NCBI GenBank assembly: GCA_002343395.1
Contig: DDSN01000005.1
Coordinates: forward strand, 1 to 17,877
Direction of reading: 5' to 3'
Length of the DNA stretch: 17,877 bases
DNA from: Hyphomonadaceae bacterium UBA2389
Lineage (GTDB): Bacteria; Pseudomonadota; Alphaproteobacteria; Caulobacterales; Aquidulcibacteraceae
Shown here: positions 8,361 through 16,180 of the stretch, piece by piece
Position numbering within the stretch: the first letter of the stretch is position 1
Layout: every line of letters begins with the position of its first letter
Program-made: the position numbers and the translations under genes
The notes under the pieces: generated by a model
Seen by the model: only the letters and a program-made list of their open reading frames with translations
Database searches by the model: none
Told to the model about the DNA's origin: nothing

Positions 8361-8797
8361 TCACGAGGCCACAGATCCTCGCGGAAGCGCGCGGATGGAT
8401 TGGGACGCCTTACATGCACCAGGCCAGCGCCAAGGGAGCGGGCTGTGACTGTCTAGGCCTTGTGCGCGGCGTGTGGCGGTCGCTGTACGGCGACGAACCA
8501 GAACCCACGCCCGCGTATTCTCCGGATTGGGCGGAAGGCGGCGGCGCGGAAGCACTGCTCGAGGCGGCGCGCCGATGGCTTAAGGAGACGCCGCTCGACG
8601 CGGCGGCGCCGGGCGATGTGCTTCTCTTTAGAATGGACGCCCACTCGCCCGTGAAGCACGCGGCGATCATGGATGAGGGCGGGCGCATAATCCACGCGTA
8701 TTGGGGACGCGCTGTCGTGTGCTCCTCTCTTGGCGCTTGGTGGCGTGCCCGGTGTGCGGCGGCATTTCAATTTCCGGGGCTGGATAGCGGTGGCTGA
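8357..8797 (+). CDS. GTA NlpC/P60 cell-wall peptidase (g14-like)
   Basis: A 146-residue cysteine peptidase of the NlpC/P60 superfamily, matching the TIGR02219-type GTA peptidase. The nucleophile is Cys32 in GAGCDCLGLVRG, the catalytic His is His101 in PVKHAAIM, and His113 (RIIHAY) is the likely third polar residue; all are intact. In RcGTA this protein sits in the baseplate and is thought to open the peptidoglycan of the recipient during DNA delivery. It is a short, single-domain form with no signal peptide, which fits a particle component rather than a secreted housekeeping hydrolase. It starts inside the end of g13 and overlaps g15 by 8 bp if that gene starts at 8790. Confidence 0.9.
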   Translation: MITRPQILAEARGWIGTPYMHQASAKGAGCDCLGLVRGVWRSLYGDEPEPTPAYSPDWAEGGGAEALLEAARRWLKETPLDAAAPGDVLLFRMDAHSPVKHAAIMDEGGRIIHAYWGRAVVCSSLGAWWRARCAAAFQFPGLDSGG

Positions 8798-11700
8798 ACT
8801 CGTGCTTTCCTCGGTAGGGCGCGCAATCGGGTCGCGCCTGCCGGGCGCGCTCAGCGCAATTGGCAGCGCTCTCGGCCAGGCCGGGGGAACTCTGCTCGGG
8901 CGAGCAATCGATCAACGAATCTTTGGCGGCGCCGCGCGTTACGAAGGCGCGCGTCTCACCGACCTGCACCTTTTGGGCTCGACGGAAGGCGCGTCGATTC
9001 CCGCCATGTTTGGGCGCGTGCGCATCTCCGGGCAGGTGATCTGGGCCGCGCGCTTCAAGGAACAAGCCGAAACGCGCTCCGTTTCAGGCGGCGGCAAGGG
9101 TGGACCGCGCGCCACCGCGCGCACCTATCGCTACACGTTGTCATTCGCGATTGGGCTATGCGAGGGCGTCATAACGCGAATAGGGCGGGCCTGGGCGAAT
9201 GGCGAGCCGATGGACCTTGGCGGTGTAGCCTGGCGACTCCACAACGGCGCGGAGGATCAGGAAGTCGATCCGCTCATTGAGGCGATTGAGGGCGCGGATC
9301 GAGCGCCTGCTTATCGTGGCTTGGCGTATGTCGTTTTCGAGGATCTTCCCCTGGAGGCTTTCGGAAACACAATTCCGCAGCTCTCATTTGAAGTGTTTCG
9401 CGCTGCGCCCACTCAATCGGAGGATGAGCGGTTAGAGGACAAGGTGCGCCATGTTTGCCTCATTCCGAGTGCGAGTGAGTTTGTTTACGCGACAGAGCCG
9501 GTCTTTCGCAAACTCGGGCCAGGCCAGGAGATTGCTGAAAACGTTCACGTCGAGCAAGGTCGCGCAAACTTGCTTGTCTCCCTCGACCAGCTTCGCGCTG
9601 ACTTGCCGAATTGCGACACGATAACGCTCGTCACGTCATGGTTCGCGGATGATCTTCGCTGCGGCGTTAGCCAGGTGCGGCCCGGCGTTGAACGCGCGGT
9701 CAAGGAAACCGCGCCGATCAGTTGGCGCGCGGGAGGCGTTTCGCGCGCCGAGGCGCATGTTGTCAGCGAGTTTGAAGGCGCGCCTGCGTTTGGCGGAACG
9801 CCGAGCGATAGAAGCATCGTTCAAGCGATCACGGAACTGAAGGCGCGCGGCTACAAAGTGCGCCTTTATCCATTTGTGCTGATGGACATACCACCGGGCA
9901 ATGCCAAGGCGGATCCATACGGTGCGTCGGAGCAGGCGGCTTACCCTTGGCGGGGGCGCATCACGGTACACCCCGCCGCTGGGATGTTCAGCTCGCCCGA
10001 CAAAACCGCTGCCGCGAGTGGTCAGATCGCGGCCTTCTTTGGAACCGCCGCGCCGATGCATTTCTCAGCCGGGAGCGAGGGGCCTACTTATGCCGGCCCT
10101 GCCGAGTGGTCTTATCGGCGTTTCATACTTCACTATGCGACGCTCGCGGCGATGGCGGGCGGGGTCGATGCGTTCATCATCGGATCGGAATTGAAGGGCC
10201 TAACAACGGCGCGCGACGGCGCGTCGAGTTTTCCAGCCGTCGCCGCGCTCAAGACGCTTGCGGCGGACGCTCGCGTGTTGATGGGCCCAAGCGCGAAGAT
10301 CACTTATGCGGCGGATTGGAGCGAGTACGGCGGATATCAGCCCCAGGACGGCTCGGGCGACGTGTTCTTCCATTTGGATCCGTTGTGGGCGGACACGAAT
10401 ATCGACGCAGTCGGTATCGATTGGTATGCGCCGCTGTCGGACTGGCGCGCCGGGGCCACGCACTTGGACGCCCACCTGGCGGAAGGTGTCTACGACGCCG
10501 GTTATTTGCAGCGTCGCATCGAGGGAGGCGAGGCGTATGATTGGTACTATGCTTCTCCAGCCTCGCGGGATAGCCAGGCTCGCTCCGCGATAACGGATGG
10601 CGCTTACGGTGAGCCGTGGGTTTTCCGAGCCAAGGATGTCCGAAACTTCTGGTCGCGCCTGCATTTCGATCGGCCGGGCGGCGTCCGCAGCGCAACGCCG
10701 ACAGCCTGGACGCCGGAGTCGAAGCCGATCTGGTTTGTTGAGCTGGGTTGTCCGGCGGTCGACAAGGGCCCGAATGCGCCAAACTTGTTCAGCGACGCAA
10801 AGAGCTCCGAGAGCGCGCTTCCGCCATACTCCAACGGCGCGCGCGATGATTTGGCGCAGCGCCGACTGATCGAGGCTTACCTCAGCTATTGGTCTGGCGC
10901 CGCGAACGCAGTGTCGCCGCTCACTGGCAAGGCGATGATCGAGGATATCGCCGTCTGGGCCTGGGACGCGCGTCCGCACCCTGCGTTTCCGGCGCTGAAG
11001 GATGTTTGGGCGGACGGAGCGGCATGGCGCTTGGGGCATTGGCTCAATGGTCGCGCCGGGCTCTCGGAGCTGAGCGAAGTCGTCAGCGCGATCTGCGCGC
11101 GCGCGAATGTGTTGGATGCGGATGCAACCGCGCTATTCGGTGCGGTGAGTGGGTATGTCGTCGACGCGCCTGTCACGGCGCGCGCCGCGTTGGAGCCGCT
11201 GATGGCGGCGTATGATTTCGTCGCGCTCGAACGGGAAGGGCGGGTCGTCTTTTTTCATGAGAGTGGGGGCGATCCTGCGGAGCTGCTGACGGGTGAATTC
11301 GCCGAGGGCTCAGTGAGCGCGCCGTACTCGCAAAGAGCCGACGGCGCGGAAACGCCGATCGAGGCGCGTGTACGATTCATCGACGCGGAGCGCGACTATC
11401 GGATCGCGGCGGTCAGCGCCCGTAGACGAGATAACGCGCAAGGGGGCGTTATCAGCATTGATGCGCCGCTTGTGCTTGAACCAACCGCCGCCGAACAAAT
11501 AGCGCAAGATGTGCTGGCCGACAAACGCGCTGCCATGGAGACGTTGCATGTTGAGTTGGGTCCGAGCCACCTCGCGATTGAACCCGGCGACGAGATCGTA
11601 TTGCAGGGGCGCGCCGACCGGTTTCGCGTAGCCAGAGCTGGCGACGCAGAAACGCGGCGGTTGCTGTTGGAGCGAACCCGGCGCCGCTTGACGCGCCCGC

Positions 11701-12671
11701 GCGGCCTTTCGGAACCAAGCGCGCCGCCAATTCCGCGTGTGGCGCCGACCCCCGCTGTGGCTATCCTTGATTTACCGCCTCTGCCGGATGCGGAGGATGA
11801 CGAACGTCCGTTGGGCGCCCTTTTCGCGTCGCCTTGGAGTGAGCCTCTCGTTCTTTATGCAGGTGTTCCGCTGACAGAGCGCTGCGTCGTGACGGCGCCT
11901 GCCATCATGGGCGAGTTGTCTTGGTCATTGTGGCCGGGCCCAGTCGATCGCTGGGACGACGGAAACCGGTTTCGCGTGAAGCTCTATGGTGGTGAATTGC
12001 AGAGCGCAGCCACTCAGGCGGTGTTGGATGGCGCGAACGTCTTCGCCATTGAGTCCGGAGGCGAGTGGGAGATCATTCAGGCGCGCACTTGCACACTGGT
12101 CACTCCAGGAGAGTACGAAATCTCGGGCTTGCTGCGCGGGCGCCTGGGTTCCGCGCATGCAATGCGCGCCCCACACCCCGTCGGTTCCAGAATTGTGCAA
12201 CTCGACCAACGGCTCGGGCGCTTCGACATTCGTGGGTACGAATGGAATGAGAGCTTGATGATATCCGCGCCGCCGGCTTTGGCGCTTCCAAGCGACGCGC
12301 GCGCCACGGTGTTTACAGCGGCCCTTAAAAACGTAGCCGCGCGCCCTTGGGCGCCGGCGCAGCTTCGCGCCCGTCGGCAAGTCGATGGCGGCGTACTAGT
12401 CTCTTGGGTTCGTTGTGCACGAAAGGGAGGCGATGCCTGGGGCATGGCGGAGCCTCCCCTTGGCGCTGTGGCGGAGTCTTACCTGCTTGAAATCCTGCTG
12501 GACCAAGCGATCGTGCGCACCGCGACTCCAGGCGCTCCAAACTACCAATATTCGGTTTCTGACCAGATCGCTGACTTTGGCGTTCTGCCTGGATCGTTGC
12601 GAGTCCGGGTCGCCCAAATTGGGGATGGCGGGTTAATAGGGTTGAAGAACGACTTAACGATCACATTATAG
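8790..12671 (+). CDS. GTA megatron / host-specificity protein with GTA TIM-barrel domain (g15-like)
   Basis: A giant tail-tip protein of 1293 residues, close to the ~1300 of RcGTA g15. An Ala/Gly-rich N-terminus ('SALGQAGGTLLGRAIDQRIF') precedes a hub-like region. The TIM-barrel domain runs at about 435-690 ('YRRFILHYATLAAMAGGVDAF', 'YAADWSEYGGYQ', 'AVGIDWYAPLSDWRAG', 'WFVELGCPAVDKG'). Phage-tail (Phage-tail_3-like) and beta-rich C-terminal sections follow. The barrel resembles glycoside hydrolases, but I cannot assign a substrate. The GTG at 8790 is preferred: it overlaps the g14 stop and gives VAELVLSSVGRAIGSRLPG, a typical start. The ATG at 8730 would add 20 residues that shadow g14. The frame is open with no internal stop, so it appears functional despite the missing head genes. 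Confidence 0.93.
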   Translation: MAELVLSSVGRAIGSRLPGALSAIGSALGQAGGTLLGRAIDQRIFGGAARYEGARLTDLHLLGSTEGASIPAMFGRVRISGQVIWAARFKEQAETRSVSGGGKGGPRATARTYRYTLSFAIGLCEGVITRIGRAWANGEPMDLGGVAWRLHNGAEDQEVDPLIEAIEGADRAPAYRGLAYVVFEDLPLEAFGNTIPQLSFEVFRAAPTQSEDERLEDKVRHVCLIPSASEFVYATEPVFRKLGPGQEIAENVHVEQGRANLLVSLDQLRADLPNCDTITLVTSWFADDLRCGVSQVRPGVERAVKETAPISWRAGGVSRAEAHVVSEFEGAPAFGGTPSDRSIVQAITELKARGYKVRLYPFVLMDIPPGNAKADPYGASEQAAYPWRGRITVHPAAGMFSSPDKTAAASGQIAAFFGTAAPMHFSAGSEGPTYAGPAEWSYRRFILHYATLAAMAGGVDAFIIGSELKGLTTARDGASSFPAVAALKTLAADARVLMGPSAKITYAADWSEYGGYQPQDGSGDVFFHLDPLWADTNIDAVGIDWYAPLSDWRAGATHLDAHLAEGVYDAGYLQRRIEGGEAYDWYYASPASRDSQARSAITDGAYGEPWVFRAKDVRNFWSRLHFDRPGGVRSATPTAWTPESKPIWFVELGCPAVDKGPNAPNLFSDAKSSESALPPYSNGARDDLAQRRLIEAYLSYWSGAANAVSPLTGKAMIEDIAVWAWDARPHPAFPALKDVWADGAAWRLGHWLNGRAGLSELSEVVSAICARANVLDADATALFGAVSGYVVDAPVTARAALEPLMAAYDFVALEREGRVVFFHESGGDPAELLTGEFAEGSVSAPYSQRADGAETPIEARVRFIDAERDYRIAAVSARRRDNAQGGVISIDAPLVLEPTAAEQIAQDVLADKRAAMETLHVELGPSHLAIEPGDEIVLQGRADRFRVARAGDAETRRLLLERTRRRLTRPRGLSEPSAPPIPRVAPTPAVAILDLPPLPDAEDDERPLGALFASPWSEPLVLYAGVPLTERCVVTAPAIMGELSWSLWPGPVDRWDDGNRFRVKLYGGELQSAATQAVLDGANVFAIESGGEWEIIQARTCTLVTPGEYEISGLLRGRLGSAHAMRAPHPVGSRIVQLDQRLGRFDIRGYEWNESLMISAPPALALPSDARATVFTAALKNVAARPWAPAQLRARRQVDGGVLVSWVRCARKGGDAWGMAEPPLGAVAESYLLEILLDQAIVRTATPGAPNYQYSVSDQIADFGVLPGSLRVRVAQIGDGGLIGLKNDLTITL

Positions 12672-12689
12672 TCGGGCAGCCAGAATGGC

Positions 12690-12711
12690 GCGGTGCTGAT
12701 TCCCTCACCGC
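12690..12711 (+). terminator. Weak hairpin after g15
   Basis: GCGGTG (12690-12695) and CACCGC (12706-12711) can pair as a 6-bp stem with a 10-nt loop, 18 bp after the g15 stop. No U-tract follows. It may attenuate read-through into the dnaJ-like gene, or be chance in GC-rich DNA. Confidence 0.2.
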
Positions 12712-12739
12712 CACTCTCCGCAGGAGCCAACGCGACGCC

Positions 12740-13636
12740 GTGAGCTGGGACCCGTATTCCGCCCTTGGCGTCAGTCGTTCGGCCACGGCCGAAGAAATTC
12801 GGCGCGCCTACCGCACGCTTGCGAAGGACCTGCATCCCGACGTGCGGCCCGGCGACAAACAAGCGGAAGAGCGTTTCAAACGCGCGACGGCCGCGTTCAA
12901 TATGCTGTCAGACCCTACCACGAAAGCGCGCTTCGATCGCGGCGAAATCGACGCCGACGGCAATGAGCGCATGGGTTTTGGAGGTCGCGCCCGCCAAGGC
13001 GCTCGTGCGCATGCGGGAGCAGGGGCAGGCGCCCCCGGCGGGGAGCCGTTCGATCTTGGAGACATATTCTCCGATCTTTTCGGTTCGGGCGTAGGCGGCG
13101 CGCGGGGCTATGCGCGCATGCGCGGTCGCGACATTCGCTTTACGCTGGAAATCGATTTTCTGGACGCGGTAAACGGTGCGCGCCGCCGGATTTCGCTGGC
13201 CGAGGGACGGACGCTGGACGTTGCGATCCCGGCGGGCGTCGAGAGTGGGCAGGTCCTTCGGCTCAAGAATCAGGGTGGGGCGGGCGTTCAAGGCGGGCCC
13301 TCGGGCGACGCGCTCGTGGAGCTGAACGTGCGCCCGCATGCGTTTTTCCGGCGCGAGGGCCAAGACATCCATATGGATCTGCCCATCTCGCTCACCGAGG
13401 CTGTCGAAGGCGCGCGCGTTCAAGCCCCGACCGCCTCCGGGCCGGTGACGCTGACGATCCCCGCAGGTTCCAATACGGGCAAGACCTTACGTCTCAAGGG
13501 AAAAGGCGTAGCAGGCCAGGGCGACCAGTTCGTTCGCCTGCAAGTAGTGTTGCCCGAGGCGCCCGACGAAGAACTAAAGAAATTTCTCCGAAAGTGGCCG
13601 GGCAGGGACTATGTTCCTTCGCGGCCGGTGGGTTAA
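12740..13636 (+). CDS. DnaJ C-terminal domain co-chaperone, CbpA-like (type II, no zinc finger)
   Basis: A 298-residue J-domain protein that would stimulate a DnaK-type Hsp70. The J domain occupies residues 1-68 with the HPD triad at 32-34 (LHPDVRPGD). A Gly/Ala-rich linker follows at about 80-105 ('RAHAGAGAGAPGG'), then a DIFSDLFG motif and two C-terminal beta-sandwich domains ('DIRFTLEIDFLDAVNGARRR', 'RREGQDIHMDLPISLTEAV'). The CxxCxGxG zinc-finger repeats of true DnaJ are absent, so this is the CbpA/DnaJ2 class. The start is GTG at 12740, with AGGAG at 12722-12726; the spacing of 13 nt is long, so translation may be modest. It lies 68 bp after the GTA block on the same strand, but nothing ties it to GTA function. 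Confidence 0.9.
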   Translation: MSWDPYSALGVSRSATAEEIRRAYRTLAKDLHPDVRPGDKQAEERFKRATAAFNMLSDPTTKARFDRGEIDADGNERMGFGGRARQGARAHAGAGAGAPGGEPFDLGDIFSDLFGSGVGGARGYARMRGRDIRFTLEIDFLDAVNGARRRISLAEGRTLDVAIPAGVESGQVLRLKNQGGAGVQGGPSGDALVELNVRPHAFFRREGQDIHMDLPISLTEAVEGARVQAPTASGPVTLTIPAGSNTGKTLRLKGKGVAGQGDQFVRLQVVLPEAPDEELKKFLRKWPGRDYVPSRPVG

Positions 13637-13654
13637 TCGGCCACGCAGGACTCA

Positions 13655-13670
13655 TTCAGCGTCGGTTCAG
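13655..13670 (+). promoter_or_regulatory. TTCAG direct repeat with 11-bp period, candidate response-regulator operator
   Basis: TTCAG occurs at 13655-13659 and again at 13666-13670, exactly one helical turn apart, 27 bp before the ATG of the PepSY-like gene. Tandem half-sites with 11-bp phasing are the usual target form of OmpR/PhoP-class regulators, and one such regulator is encoded two genes on. Autoregulation is an inference. The site is close to the start codon, so the transcript would have a very short leader. Confidence 0.35.
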
Positions 13671-13674
13671 AGGG

Positions 13675-13694
13675 CTCCCCTTATTGGGGAGGGG
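13675..13694 (+). promoter_or_regulatory. Hairpin covering the ribosome-binding site of the PepSY-like gene
   Basis: CTCCCC (13675-13680), loop TTATT, and GGGGAG (13686-13691) form a 6-bp perfect stem. The 3' arm contains most of the purine-rich Shine-Dalgarno tract GGGGAGGGG that ends 2 nt before the ATG at 13697. If transcribed, the fold would hide the ribosome-binding site. It lacks a U-tract, so it does not look like an intrinsic terminator for the dnaJ-like gene. Confidence 0.4.
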
Positions 13695-13696
13695 CC

Positions 13697-13996
13697 ATGC
13701 GGATAAAAACGCTCTTTCTTGCCACCGCCCTAGCGATCGGCGCCGTCGCGCCGAGCGCCAGCGCTGATCCGCCGCTTATTCAACCCGGTTGGATCATGCC
13801 GGTCCAGGACGAGGGCCAACAAGAACGTCGGCCGATGCGCCCGTTGCGCGAAGTGATCGACATGCTTCGGGCTCAATACGGAGGCGAGTACGTCAGCCAC
13901 CGAGTTGAGGGCGGCGAGCGGCCCGTCTATGTCATACGCTGGCGTATGCCGGACGGCGTGACCACGCGCGACTTCCGGATTGATGCGTCGCGCTAG
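13697..13996 (+). CDS. Small exported PepSY-like protein
   Basis: A 99-residue protein with a clear Sec signal peptide (MRIK, then a hydrophobic stretch to residue 18) and a probable cleavage after ASA at residue 23. The mature part is about 76 residues. Its C-terminal half ('REVIDMLRAQYGG', 'YVIRWRMPDG', 'RDFRIDAS') has the helix plus beta-hairpin look of PepSY domains. It directly precedes a response regulator and sensor kinase, a common arrangement in which the small periplasmic protein modulates the kinase. FeuN, upstream of feuPQ in rhizobia, is a comparable case by size, export and position; orthology is not shown here. Regulatory candidates (an 11-bp direct repeat and an RBS hairpin) lie just upstream. 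Confidence 0.8.
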   Translation: MRIKTLFLATALAIGAVAPSASADPPLIQPGWIMPVQDEGQQERRPMRPLREVIDMLRAQYGGEYVSHRVEGGERPVYVIRWRMPDGVTTRDFRIDASR

Positions 13997-14006
13997 GACC
14001 ATTGGC

Positions 14007-14678
14007 ATGCGGGTATTGGTAGTAGAAGACGACAAGAACCTGCGAGAGCAGCTGGCGACGGCGCTTGGCGATGCGGGCTACACCGTTGACACGGCGGACA
14101 ACGGCGAGGACGGCCAATTCCTTGGCGAAACCGAGCCCTACGATCTGGCTATTCTTGATCTCGGCTTGCCAAAGGTTGACGGCCTTACGGTCTTGAAGGC
14201 ATGGCGCAAGGAAGGGCGAACCATGCCCGTCTTGATCCTTTCCGCACGCGACCGCTGGAGTGAAAAGGTCGAGGGGCTCGATCTCGGCGCCAATGACTAT
14301 GTCACGAAGCCGTTTCACATGGCGGAATTGTTGGCGCGGGTGCGGGCGAACGTGCGTCGCCAAACCGACCACCAGTCGTCCGTGCTCGAAGTCGGCGACT
14401 TGAGTTTGAACTCGGCGACCGGGCAAGTCACGGTCAATGGGGTGCCGGTCAAGTTGACCGCCTATCAGTACAAGGTGCTTGATTATCTGATGCACCACGC
14501 AGGCCGTATCGTGTCGCGTACGGAGCTGACGGAAAAAATATACAGCCAAGACCATGAGCGCGATTCAAACACGATAGAAGTGTTTGTCGGCATCCTGCGC
14601 CGCAAGATCGGAAGCGATCGCATTATCACCGAGAAGGGGCTTGGCTACCGCTTGGTCAATCCCGCGGAGCAACAGTGA
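14007..14678 (+). CDS. OmpR/PhoP-family response regulator
   Basis: A 223-residue DNA-binding response regulator. The receiver domain (1-115) has the acidic pocket Glu7-Asp8-Asp9, phospho-acceptor Asp51 (ILDLGLPKVDG), switch residue Ser79 and Lys101 (YVTKPF). A winged-helix Trans_reg_C effector domain (about 125-218) ends in 'DSNTIEVFVGILRRKIG' and GLGYRLV. ATG at 14007 is chosen because MRVLVVEDD is the canonical start and AGGA (13995-13998) lies 8 nt upstream. An in-frame ATG at 13980 would add nine residues inside the previous gene. Its TGA overlaps the kinase GTG, so the pair is translationally coupled. Closest in style to PhoP/FeuP; the true regulon is unknown from sequence. Confidence 0.93.
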   Translation: MRVLVVEDDKNLREQLATALGDAGYTVDTADNGEDGQFLGETEPYDLAILDLGLPKVDGLTVLKAWRKEGRTMPVLILSARDRWSEKVEGLDLGANDYVTKPFHMAELLARVRANVRRQTDHQSSVLEVGDLSLNSATGQVTVNGVPVKLTAYQYKVLDYLMHHAGRIVSRTELTEKIYSQDHERDSNTIEVFVGILRRKIGSDRIITEKGLGYRLVNPAEQQ

Positions 14679-16120
14679 CAGGTACGGCAGGCTTCTTAAG
14701 CCGGCTTCGCGACGTGTTGCGCCGTTCTCTCGCGGCGCGCCTGCTGACCATCGCTTTGATCAGTATCGTTGGGTTGGTCGTGGGAGGCGCGGTCGCCTAT
14801 GACCAATTCAACCGGAAAATGCAGGTTCTGCTCATTGATCCGGAGCTGAGCGCGGTCGCCAACAATCTTATCGGCAATGCGATTCCAGGTCCTGACGGCA
14901 GGATCACCTTGCGCGACATACCGTATGACCCGCGTTACGCGCAGTTGCTGAGCGGGCGCTATTTCCAAATCGCGCGCATCCAAACGGACGGCGCGCTCGA
15001 TGTGCAAGTTATTTCGCCATCCCTGTACGATGTCACGATCGATCTGAGCCCCGATCTGGCGTCGCGCCTGTCAGCCCCTGACGATCCCAGCCGCGCTGAG
15101 TTCTTCAACGTGCCGGGCCCCGATCGCGAGCCGTTGCGCGCCATCGCGCGCGTTCAGCAAATTCCCGACCTGGAGGGCCGATACCTTTTTATCGTCGGTG
15201 TCGAGCCGAAGACGATTTTGGCGCCGGCGGCCAATCTCGTGGGGCTCGCTTTCGCCGTATTCGTCGCGTTTTGCGCGCTCATGGTGGCCCTAGCGAGCGC
15301 CCTACAAGTGCGTATCGGTCTCGCGCCGCTGAGCGACCTTCGTAGGGATATCGCCAGCGTTCGGCGCGGCGATCGCGAGCGTTTGGCCGGAGCATACCCG
15401 GCGGAACTGGAGCCGGTCGCCGAAGAACTCAATGCTTTAGTGGATCATAACCGTGAGGTGGTTGAGCGAGCGCGCCGCCACGTGGGGAACCTCGCGCATG
15501 CGCTGAAGACGCCAATCGCCGTGCTGAAGAACGCGACGGCCGCAGGCGACGGGGATGACGCGGTGTTGAAGCAGTCCATCGAAGAGATGGAGGGGTTTGT
15601 CGAGCGCCAACTTCGCCGTGCACGGGTTGCGGCGCGGGCGGAGGCTAACGCGGGTGCACAGGCGCCGACGATTGCGTACCGGACGCCCGTGCGGCGAAAT
15701 TTGGAAGACCTCGTTTTCATGATGGAGCAAAAGTACGATCCCCAGAAGGCGATCGACATTTCTCTGGAAGCCGAAAGCGAGGTCACATTTCGCGGCGAGC
15801 GCGAGGACCTTCTGGAGATGGCGGCGAACCTCATTGACAATGCCTGCAAGTATGGAAACAGCGTGGTCAGGGTGAAGCTTGAACGCGCCGATGCGACGTC
15901 ATTCGATATTGTGGTCGAAGATGACGGCCCGGGCTTGAGTGACGCCGACCTCGCGCGGGCGATGGCCCGTGGCGCCCGATTAGATGAAGCAGCCCCTGGG
16001 CAGGGCCTGGGTCTGTCCATTCTGAAGGAAACCGTGGAACTGTATGCGGGGGCGCTCGCTTTTGAACGGAGCGCCCTTGGCGGGCTCAAGGCGCGGCTGC
16101 GCCTTCCGGCCACGGACTAG
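14675..16120 (+). CDS. Membrane sensor histidine kinase (PhoQ/FeuQ-like)
   Basis: A 481-residue inner-membrane kinase partnered with the preceding regulator. Membrane segments are near 22-41 and 182-211 and flank a periplasmic sensor region of about 140 residues. HAMP follows (about 212-262), then the phospho-acceptor His275 in NLAHALKTPIAVLKN. The ATPase domain has the N box (NLIDNACKYG, Asn385 and Asn389), G1 (DDGPGL, 416-421) and G2 (GQGLGLSI, 442-449). The HALKTP form of the H box is typical of PhoQ-type alphaproteobacterial kinases. The start is GTG at 14675, overlapping the regulator stop (GTGA). The ligand cannot be read from the sequence; the small exported protein two genes upstream is a candidate modulator. 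Confidence 0.93.
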   Translation: MTGTAGFLSRLRDVLRRSLAARLLTIALISIVGLVVGGAVAYDQFNRKMQVLLIDPELSAVANNLIGNAIPGPDGRITLRDIPYDPRYAQLLSGRYFQIARIQTDGALDVQVISPSLYDVTIDLSPDLASRLSAPDDPSRAEFFNVPGPDREPLRAIARVQQIPDLEGRYLFIVGVEPKTILAPAANLVGLAFAVFVAFCALMVALASALQVRIGLAPLSDLRRDIASVRRGDRERLAGAYPAELEPVAEELNALVDHNREVVERARRHVGNLAHALKTPIAVLKNATAAGDGDDAVLKQSIEEMEGFVERQLRRARVAARAEANAGAQAPTIAYRTPVRRNLEDLVFMMEQKYDPQKAIDISLEAESEVTFRGEREDLLEMAANLIDNACKYGNSVVRVKLERADATSFDIVVEDDGPGLSDADLARAMARGARLDEAAPGQGLGLSILKETVELYAGALAFERSALGGLKARLRLPATD

Positions 16121-16130
16121 TCGGGGGCTG

Positions 16131-16154
16131 CGGCGCCGGCGCCGATTTTTTTTT
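16131..16154 (+). terminator. Intrinsic terminator candidate after the two-component operon
   Basis: CGGCG (16131-16135), loop CCGG, CGCCG (16140-16144), one A, then nine consecutive T (16146-16154). It starts 10 bp after the kinase stop and ends 26 bp before ccmI. The stem is short but entirely G-C, and the T-run is the longest seen in the window, so this is a good Rho-independent terminator. Confidence 0.7.
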
Positions 16155-16180
16155 CCGCACGGGCGCGCTACTGAGCGCAC

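Noticed and set aside
8730..8789. Upstream ATG for the g15-like protein
   Set aside because: It would add 20 residues lying within g14 and unlike g15 starts; GTG 8790 gives a typical N-terminus and a short overlap.
10200..11039. A 279-codon leftward open frame inside g15
   Set aside because: Antisense shadow with Arg/Pro/Ala-rich translation and no recognisable domain or ribosome-binding site; g15 on the other strand is clearly coding.
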